Source: JAGOTP01 sp964567995 (GTDB lineage: Bacteria > Patescibacteriota > Patescibacteriia > 2-12-FULL-60-25). Taken from it: DNA of 64,000 bases. Of the stretch, positions 58,776 to 64,000 are shown piece after piece. How positions within the stretch are numbered: position 1 is the stretch's first letter; every line of letters begins with the position of its first letter. Location: NCBI GenBank assembly GCA_964567995.1, contig CAZMOB010000003.1:1-64000 (forward strand), read 5' to 3'. A program made the translations under genes and the position numbers. The notes beneath the pieces were generated by a model. That model made no database searches, had not been told where the DNA came from, and was given only the letters and a program-made list of their open reading frames with translations.

Positions 58776-59501
58776 TTATTCAACCGTCACCGTCAACATT
58801 TTTACTTCTTGATTTGGGCGATCATTGGCGTTGCGAGCCACGTTCGAGATCTTCTTTGCAACATCAAGGCCTTCAACGATCTTTCCAAAAATCGAGTAAT
58901 CAGGCGTGAGTGGGTAGTCCTCAACCATCACGAAGAACTGGGAGCCATTCGTGCCTGGACCTGCATTCGCCATCGCAAGGACACCCTCGGCATAATACGG
59001 TGCAGTGAAGCGCTGGCCCTGCATATTGAATTCTTTCTCTGGCAAGCCGGTCACCTGATCATTTTGGAATTCATAGCCAGGACCACCCATTCCTGTACCC
59101 GTTGGATCACCACCCTGGATCATAAAGCCTGGGATCACACGATGGAAAATCGTACCATTGTAGAAGCCAGCCTTCGCCAAGGTGATGAAGTTGGAAGCCG
59201 CGCACGGACCTTTGGTGTGATCGAGCTCGACCACCATGTCGCCTTGGTTGGTGTGAATGCGAACACGCTTTTTATCGACTTGATCAGCAGGGAGCATGCC
59301 CGGGAAAGTATAGGTAGAAGAAGACATAGAAGAAGTAATGGCTGAAACACACGTCGGTTCTTTTGGCGCTTCTGGAACGGCGACGGAAGAAGTTCCAGCC
59401 TGTGGAACGGAAGCGTAGGGATCCGTCATTGGCGCCGTACCCGCACAGCCCGCGCCGAGCAACGTCAAGGCAAGTAATGAAGCAATGTAGGGTGTTTTCA
59501 T
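58776..59501 (-). CDS. Lipoprotein peptidyl-prolyl cis-trans isomerase (cyclophilin type)
   Basis: This 241-residue protein starts with a lipoprotein signal (SLLALTLLGAGC, Cys about 19) and a Pro/Ser linker. The cyclophilin domain (about 80-241) shows FHRVIPGFMIQGGDPTGTGMGGPGYEF, GVLAMANAGPGTNGSQFFVM and SIFGKIVEGLDV, with the catalytic Arg in FHRV. It would assist folding of exported proteins at the membrane surface. CATCCT with upstream TGG (59514-59519) lies 12 nt before the ATG. Confidence 0.93.
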   Translation of the reverse strand: MKTPYIASLLALTLLGAGCAGTAPMTDPYASVPQAGTSSVAVPEAPKEPTCVSAITSSMSSSTYTFPGMLPADQVDKKRVRIHTNQGDMVVELDHTKGPCAASNFITLAKAGFYNGTIFHRVIPGFMIQGGDPTGTGMGGPGYEFQNDQVTGLPEKEFNMQGQRFTAPYYAEGVLAMANAGPGTNGSQFFVMVEDYPLTPDYSIFGKIVEGLDVAKKISNVARNANDRPNQEVKMLTVTVE

Positions 59502-59539
59502 AAGAGCTTAGTTAGGATGCCATATCTTCACGGACCTGA

Positions 59540-60529
59540 CTACACTTCCCAAGGCAAAATGACGGTTGCGTCCGTCCCCTGCTTCACGAGACCAGTCACA
59601 AGGTGAGGAGCTGTCCAGGCAGAGGGTAGTTTGAGCAGATCAAGCTCACCTTCTTGTAGATCAGCGGATAACTCTTGGCCCAGCTCGTTCCACACGCGCA
59701 CGAGCGAAGCTCTCGTTTCGAGAGGAAGCCAGGTCGCACGGACAGCGATCGCTTTCCCACGACCAGCGTTGACCAAACGTCGCGCGATCGAACGACAGGC
59801 AATTGCACCGAGATTTCGCGGGTGACGGATCGGCAAACCCACACCAGACACGACTAGCGGGGTTCGCGCATAGCTTTCAAAAGAAGTTCTACCGGACGAG
59901 CCGATACGATGCGCGAGCCCGGCCTGAGCCTCTTCTCCCGCCGGATTGATACGGATGTCAGCTCCAAGGGCAAGTGGTTCGCACAGTTCTCGAATACGGG
60001 TACGAACTCGTTCGAGCGGCTGACTGTCTAAATGCTCCGCCCGGATCAACACTAATAACCGCGTCTCGTTCGTACGTTGGACCGTTACTTCATAGTCTGC
60101 TCCAAGCCAGAACCATTCCTGGTCTGTTAGACGTTTGGTTTCGAGCGTACGGGCGAGCGTACGGGCGAGCACGGTCGTCGCTGGCAGCAGCTCAAGAGTT
60201 TCGTTGGTCGCATAGCCCTGCGCTGTGACCGGCTCACGACTCCCTAACGCCTTCGCCCAAGGGACAAGCATCGGTTCAAACGCGATGAACGGCTCAAGCG
60301 CTCCAAGCACTCCACACTGCGCCAATGTCTGTTTGATGATCCCAGAAATATCGAGATCTGCCGTTGAGCTCACCTCACCAGCTAAAAAAAGAACGCCCTT
60401 GCCTCCACAGGCACGAATATTCAGCCGCGACTCAGGATCACGTCGCAGATACTCCTCCACGACCGCTGAGACCACGAGATCGCAGGCTTGATCGGGTTGT
60501 CCCGGGCCAAATATGGTTGCCGCTGACAT
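59540..60529 (-). CDS. S-adenosylmethionine synthetase-like protein with eroded active site
   Basis: This 329-residue protein aligns along its length with MetK: FGPGQPDQACDLVVSAVVEEYLRRDP corresponds to SEGHPDKIADQISDAVLD, then FLAGEVSSTADLDISGII, AQGYATNETLELLPATTVLARTLA, IRINPAGEEAQAGLAHRIG and LVVSGVG. Key E. coli residues are changed: His14 to Gln and Lys17 to Gln (GQPDQ), and the GDQG loop, the GDCG Asp and Lys165 are missing; Lys245 also appears changed. It is also about 50 residues shorter than typical MetK. It may be a pseudoenzyme or a diverged enzyme. TAAGGT lies 10 nt before ATG 60529. Confidence 0.75.
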   Translation of the reverse strand: MSAATIFGPGQPDQACDLVVSAVVEEYLRRDPESRLNIRACGGKGVLFLAGEVSSTADLDISGIIKQTLAQCGVLGALEPFIAFEPMLVPWAKALGSREPVTAQGYATNETLELLPATTVLARTLARTLETKRLTDQEWFWLGADYEVTVQRTNETRLLVLIRAEHLDSQPLERVRTRIRELCEPLALGADIRINPAGEEAQAGLAHRIGSSGRTSFESYARTPLVVSGVGLPIRHPRNLGAIACRSIARRLVNAGRGKAIAVRATWLPLETRASLVRVWNELGQELSADLQEGELDLLKLPSAWTAPHLVTGLVKQGTDATVILPWEV

Positions 60530-60599
60530 ACAGGCTGCCACCTTAGCGGGGGTGCAACGCGCTCACAAGAAGCGGCTTGTTTTTTGTTTTGCGCCTTCA

Positions 60600-62819
60600 T
60601 TACCCCTCAAAAGGAACATACGTCGCTTCCACAGCCGGACTTGCTGGGGGTTTCTTTTTAAAAACGGTTGAAGGTCTCGCACTCCAAACGGTTTTTGTTC
60701 CAAGACGTGGCGCGTACTTTGGACGAATCGGTTGAGGTAACTCGTGAGCCGACTCATCCCAAGCAGATAGTTGTGACCCATCGTCACCTCCATTCCACTC
60801 CCAAGGGCGCTTAGGACGTTGCTGCGCAAAAGCCGGACGATTCGTCGAATCGATCAACTCAACGCGCTCAAAGAGACGGGGTGGGACTTCATCAATGAAT
60901 GTACTCACTTGATTGAACGCCAATGACTCATAGCCCATCGTCATCGGATAACTCAAGAGCAGCTGTCGCCGAGCACGCGTGACGGCTACATAAAACAAGC
61001 GGCGCTCTTCTTCCATTCCGCCCTCTTCGGTCATGGCTCGGCGATTCGGAAAAGCGGTATCGGCTAAGTGGATAATGAACACTGCATCCCATTCGAGTCC
61101 CTTCGCTTGATGAATCGTAGAAAGAATCACTCGTTCCTGGTTTGGATCAACCGTTCCGCCTTTTCTCCCACCTATCACCTCGTCATAGAGGGCGATATCT
61201 CCCAAGAAACGCGAAACATCTTCGTAACTTTCCGCAAAACGCGCCAGCTGTTCCAAATCTTCTAAGCGCTCCTTCCAGTTCGGGTATTCTCGTTCCAGCG
61301 AGGTGCGATATGAAGAATCCAAGACGGCGCGAATCATCCCAGCGGGCCAAGGCGCTTTCAAAACGATCGCTTCTCCCACGGCCATGAACTCTTGCCAGCC
61401 AACTCTGCCACGACTGGCCGCAACCTCCATCTCCGGTGCTTGGATCACTTCGGCCAGCGAACCGATCCGCAAGGCACGCTTGGTGAGCACTCCGGCCGTA
61501 GTAGCCCCGATTCCGGTCTGCAATCCCAAGACCCGTAACCAAGCGACCTCATCCACTGGATTGGCTGCCACCCGTAAAAACGCGATAACATCTTTGATAT
61601 GGGCTCGCTCAAAAAACTTCTGTCCTCCGCGATACTCATAGGGAATATCACGCTTCATCAACTCGAATTCCAAGGCCTGGGAATGCGCGCTTGATCGAAA
61701 CAGGACGGCCATATTTTCAAGAGCAGTTCCATCGGCGCGTAACTGCAAGATTTGATCAGCCACATACCGCGCCTCTTGGGCAGCGGAGGCACACGGCACG
61801 AGCTTTGGCTTCGGTCCCGATGACCGCATAGCAACTAGCTCTTTTTCAAACTTATCGACGTTATGGCTTAGCGATTCATTAGCCAACTCCAAAATCTCAG
61901 GCACCGAGCGGTAATTGCTGAGCAATTTGAACAGCTTAGCTCCCGGCCACTGTTTAGGAAAAGACAAAATATTTTGTACGTCTGCTCCACGAAAGGCGTA
62001 AATCGACTGCGCATCATCACCTACCACCAACACATTCCGATGTGTCGCCGCAAACCCACGCACGATCCGGGCTTGGATTGCATTCGTATCCTGGTATTCA
62101 TCGACCAGCACATATTTGAACATCTGCGAAAACCCTTGCCCCAATGAAGCGTCTTCCAGAACGAGCGCCATCAATGACAATAGATCATCAAAGTCCACGG
62201 CATTGGAGGCCTTCTTTCGTTCTTGATAGTGAATACCGATCGTCACGATCTCGGTGGCGAACTGGGCGAAATGAGGGTGTTTGGCCGTCACCACCTCTTC
62301 GATCGAACGCTGGGTATTGCGTGCATACGATAAAATATTCCCCACCACCGACGGCGAGGGAAAACGCCGTGCCTTAGGATCAATGGAGAGATCCTTCATC
62401 ACCGCTTTCACCAAATCATCCGCATCATCCGCATCAAGAATAGAGAAGTTCGTACGATAGCCTAGCGACTCGGCACACGGCCGCAACAAGCGACTCGCCA
62501 CCGAGTGAAACGTTCCACCCCACATCCGTGCTGCCTGCGGACCAACTAAACCTCCAACACGTTGCAGCATCTCTTTGGCCGCTTTGTTCGTGAATGTCAG
62601 GAGCAGAATCGAAGCTGGATCCACACCCTGCTCCAATAAATAGGCGACGCGGTAGGTAATGGTGCGAGTTTTCCCTGAACCAGCTCCAGCCAAGACTAAA
62701 CAGGGACCATCGCCATGTAGCACAACATCCAGCTGCTCTTGATTGAGCTCACGCTGGTAGTCGATGCGGCTCGCGAGTGACGCTCCGGAATCGGGCGAAG
62801 ACAGAACAAAGGTAGACAT
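60600..62819 (-). CDS. UvrD/PcrA-family superfamily I DNA helicase
   Basis: This 739-residue 3'-5' helicase shows motif I LVLAGAGSGKTRTITYR (Walker A), motif Ia LLTFTNKAAKEM, motif II VLVDEYQDTN (DEXQD), motif III VVGDDAQSIYAFRGAD, motif V STIHQAKGLEWDAVFI and motif VI LFYVAVTRARRQLLLSYP. Length and motifs fit PcrA/UvrD, with roles in excision repair and conflict resolution. The C-terminal 80 residues are Pro/Arg/Trp-rich and unlike a Tudor domain. TACTCT (minus, 62827-62832) lies 7 nt before the ATG. Confidence 0.94.
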   Translation of the reverse strand: MSTFVLSSPDSGASLASRIDYQRELNQEQLDVVLHGDGPCLVLAGAGSGKTRTITYRVAYLLEQGVDPASILLLTFTNKAAKEMLQRVGGLVGPQAARMWGGTFHSVASRLLRPCAESLGYRTNFSILDADDADDLVKAVMKDLSIDPKARRFPSPSVVGNILSYARNTQRSIEEVVTAKHPHFAQFATEIVTIGIHYQERKKASNAVDFDDLLSLMALVLEDASLGQGFSQMFKYVLVDEYQDTNAIQARIVRGFAATHRNVLVVGDDAQSIYAFRGADVQNILSFPKQWPGAKLFKLLSNYRSVPEILELANESLSHNVDKFEKELVAMRSSGPKPKLVPCASAAQEARYVADQILQLRADGTALENMAVLFRSSAHSQALEFELMKRDIPYEYRGGQKFFERAHIKDVIAFLRVAANPVDEVAWLRVLGLQTGIGATTAGVLTKRALRIGSLAEVIQAPEMEVAASRGRVGWQEFMAVGEAIVLKAPWPAGMIRAVLDSSYRTSLEREYPNWKERLEDLEQLARFAESYEDVSRFLGDIALYDEVIGGRKGGTVDPNQERVILSTIHQAKGLEWDAVFIIHLADTAFPNRRAMTEEGGMEEERRLFYVAVTRARRQLLLSYPMTMGYESLAFNQVSTFIDEVPPRLFERVELIDSTNRPAFAQQRPKRPWEWNGGDDGSQLSAWDESAHELPQPIRPKYAPRLGTKTVWSARPSTVFKKKPPASPAVEATYVPFEG

Positions 62820-62944
62820 CGAAAGAAGAGTAGCGGGTTTGAAGAGGGAGAGAAAGACGGACGAAAAACAGCGCTTGACACCACCCCTTAATCCATGGAA
62901 CGGGGTAGGTTGTCCCCTCCATCCAATTTTGTTATTTTTCTCCT

Positions 62945-63340
62945 ATGCCGACTCGTGAACCTTCGAACCGTGAAATTCTAAACGCCATCAAAGGCTTGTC
63001 TGGTGATTTCAAGAGCCTATCTAAACAGGTTGCTGAAAATACAATTAACATAAAAGAGCTCAAAACTGATTTAAAAGACGTTCAAGAAACCGTTGAGTTC
63101 TTGAAAGAGAACGTAGTGCTGCGGGATGAATTTCATGAGGGATTAAATACGTTCCGAAAAGAGGTGTGGGGAGACTTTCGGGCCGTACGCAGTGAAATGC
63201 GAATTGAATTCCAATCTGTTCGACATGAAATCATCGAGCATGTCGATGGATTTATCGGTCTTTATAAAAAACAAGAACTGGAACATCTAGCCCTCGTCAG
63301 CCGGGTCCAACGTCACGAGGAACTGCCTCACAATTTTTAA
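62945..63340 (+). CDS. Coiled-coil hypothetical protein
   Basis: This 131-residue product is almost entirely helical with heptads from about 10 to 90 (ILNAIKGLSGDFKSLSKQVAEN; INIKELKTDLKDVQETVEFL; RSEMRIEFQSVRHEIIEHVDG). It resembles small coiled-coil proteins of the DUF1640 or 'apolipoprotein-like' kind that are frequent in CPR genomes, but I cannot name a family. An extended -10 TGTTATTTT (hexamer 62933-62938) lies 6 nt before the ATG, so the mRNA is probably leaderless. Confidence 0.75.
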   Translation: MPTREPSNREILNAIKGLSGDFKSLSKQVAENTINIKELKTDLKDVQETVEFLKENVVLRDEFHEGLNTFRKEVWGDFRAVRSEMRIEFQSVRHEIIEHVDGFIGLYKKQELEHLALVSRVQRHEELPHNF

Positions 63341-63385
63341 ACAAACGCTCCAAAAAGACCTGTAAACTAGCCGCCTTGCTCAAAA

Positions 63386-63412
63386 AGCTCTCATTTAACG
63401 CAAAAGAGAGCT
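63386..63412 (+). terminator. Terminator after the coiled-coil gene
   Basis: AGCTCTC (63386-63392) pairs with GAGAGCT (63406-63412) with flanking A- and T-runs. Confidence 0.7.
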
Positions 63413-63418
63413 GTTTCA

Positions 63419-63447
63419 TTGACATTTTCCATAAAATGTGGCATACT
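63419..63447 (+). promoter_or_regulatory. Consensus promoter of unit G
   Basis: TTGACA (63419-63424) and CATACT (63442-63447) are spaced by 17 bp, directly after a terminator. Confidence 0.8.
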
Positions 63448-63453
63448 ACCGCG

Positions 63454-63617
63454 TTACTGGAGGTTCACTGCGGACGCTTCTGTTCGCCAAAAACCTTCTG
63501 GGAACTAGAGTTTGAGAAGCGATTCTTGAGCTCGAGAGCGTAGACCGCTCTTTCCCAACCCGATCACACGAGATTCATAACGCCTCGACGCACACAACAC
63601 GCGTCCCGGCGTTTTCG
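63454..63617 (+). ncRNA. Candidate structured RNA or long leader in unit G
   Basis: From the predicted start of the 63419 promoter to a compound terminator-like hairpin there are about 160 nt with no start codon in a useful frame. Visible stems include CGCTTCT/AGAAGCG (about 63477-63525) and AGAGCG/CGCTCT (about 63534-63551). It is either a separate noncoding RNA ending at 63617 or the leader of the lipoprotein gene at 63699. It matches no RNA family I recognise. Confidence 0.4.
63579..63613 (+). terminator. Compound hairpin in unit G
   Basis: The outer stem AACGCC (63579-63584) pairs with GGCGTT (63608-63613) and runs into TTT. The inner stem GACGC/GCGTC (63587-63591 and 63601-63605) matches the inner helix of the D1-D3 hairpins. 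Confidence 0.65.
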
Positions 63618-63698
63618 ATGTCCACCACCTGCGACCCTGAAGGAGTCGCGCAAGCGCAAGGCCTGTTGGCTGATGCGTTTCCACCGACGGAGAAGACC

Positions 63699-64000
63699 AT
63701 GAAACGAAATGCCTTGATGGCGTTGGCCCTTTGGGGGCTGACGTTCCTCGCGACCCTCACGGGTTGCCAGGAGAAGGTCGACCTCAACCCGCTGTCGCGA
63801 ACTGCGACGACGGGGGCCCAGCTCGCCGACGCGGCAGCTGGAAACTCCTACCTCGGGCTGCGGCGGATCGACGCCGTCCACGAGCAGCTCGCCGGCGACG
63901 GCGGGCTGCGCGAGAGCCACAACAGCCTTAGCGACCGCATCGGACGCATCGAGCGGTGCAACCGCGACCTCCCGGATTGGGGGGCGCACGACTGCGACGA
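63699..64000 (+). CDS. GC-rich unit G: lipoprotein, truncated by window edge
   Basis: The first 100 codons are visible. MKRNALMALALWGLTFLATLTGC is a lipoprotein signal with Cys at about 23. The mature part is rich in Leu, Asp, Arg and Ala with possible coiled coil (LRRIDAVHEQL; LSDRIGRIERC) and Cys near residue 87. GGAGAAG precedes the ATG with good spacing. It resembles unit B in having a lipoprotein signal and GC-rich codons, but I see no clear sequence homology. Nothing can be said about the C-terminus. Confidence 0.7.
   Translation, partial: MKRNALMALALWGLTFLATLTGCQEKVDLNPLSRTATTGAQLADAAAGNSYLGLRRIDAVHEQLAGDGGLRESHNSLSDRIGRIERCNRDLPDWGAHDCD

Noticed and set aside
63564..63989. 141-codon minus-strand ORF at the window edge
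   Set aside because: It is opposite a plus-strand frame with a perfect lipoprotein signal and Shine-Dalgarno, and it runs through a terminator-like hairpin.
1..64000. CRISPR arrays, insertion sequences, transposases or integrases
   Set aside because: I found no direct-repeat arrays with spacers and no transposase- or recombinase-like proteins in any frame.

Overview
The window looks like a chromosomal segment of a small-genome bacterium, most likely a Candidate Phyla Radiation (Patescibacteria, Parcubacteria-like) lineage. This is inferred from gene content: a DUF4012 envelope protein beside mreB and glycosyltransferases, secreted proteins with peptidoglycan-binding repeats, a MacAB-like export operon, very short native 5' leaders, and many unassigned small envelope proteins. 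No rRNA is present, so the placement is not proven.

Layout. 0.2-6.5 kb: two large secreted proteins and a small membrane protein. 6.5-10.6 kb: HD-domain nucleotidase, VOC protein, DUF817 membrane protein and tRNA-Val(GAC). 10.6-16.5 kb, minus strand: operon of AbrB-like regulator, membrane-fusion protein, ABC ATPase, two FtsX/MacB-type permeases and a membrane-anchored methyltransferase. 16.6-30.9 kb: queA, a SAM methyltransferase, mltG, a PAP2 phosphatase, nth, gpmI, Nudix and Nif3-like proteins, secA and a ribosome hibernation factor. 33.4-44.8 kb, minus strand: murB, murC, a glycosyltransferase, mreB, DUF4012, three more glycosyltransferases, tsaB and a winged-helix regulator, i.e. an envelope and cell-shape region. 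44.9-50.7 kb: a membrane beta-propeller protein and a secreted SGNH/beta-helix protein. 50.8-55.1 kb: rplJ-rplL with an L10 leader and attenuator, then cdd-xseA-xseB and two small envelope genes. 56.0-63.3 kb: CapA-like and C39-like proteins, a second membrane methyltransferase, a lipoprotein cyclophilin, a MetK-like protein with an eroded active site, a UvrD-family helicase and a coiled-coil protein.

The most unusual feature is a set of isolated, GC-rich, single-gene units inserted between these genes: 7.3-7.9, 18.8-19.5, 24.8-25.2, 31.2-33.4 (three genes), 47.2-47.6, 55.3-55.9 (two genes) and from 63.7 kb to the edge, with a possible micro-ORF unit at 20.7 kb. Most carry a near-consensus sigma70-type promoter (TTGACA-17-TATATT style), a structured 5' leader of about 60-150 nt (longer at 63.7 kb), a clear Shine-Dalgarno sequence and a compound hairpin after the gene. 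Their products have no recognisable function beyond lipoprotein signals and pentapeptide repeats. Native genes instead lack Shine-Dalgarno sequences and often have a -10 hexamer only 5-12 nt before the start codon, which implies leaderless or nearly leaderless mRNAs. Two expression styles therefore coexist, and the GC-rich units are the best candidate for an undescribed system.
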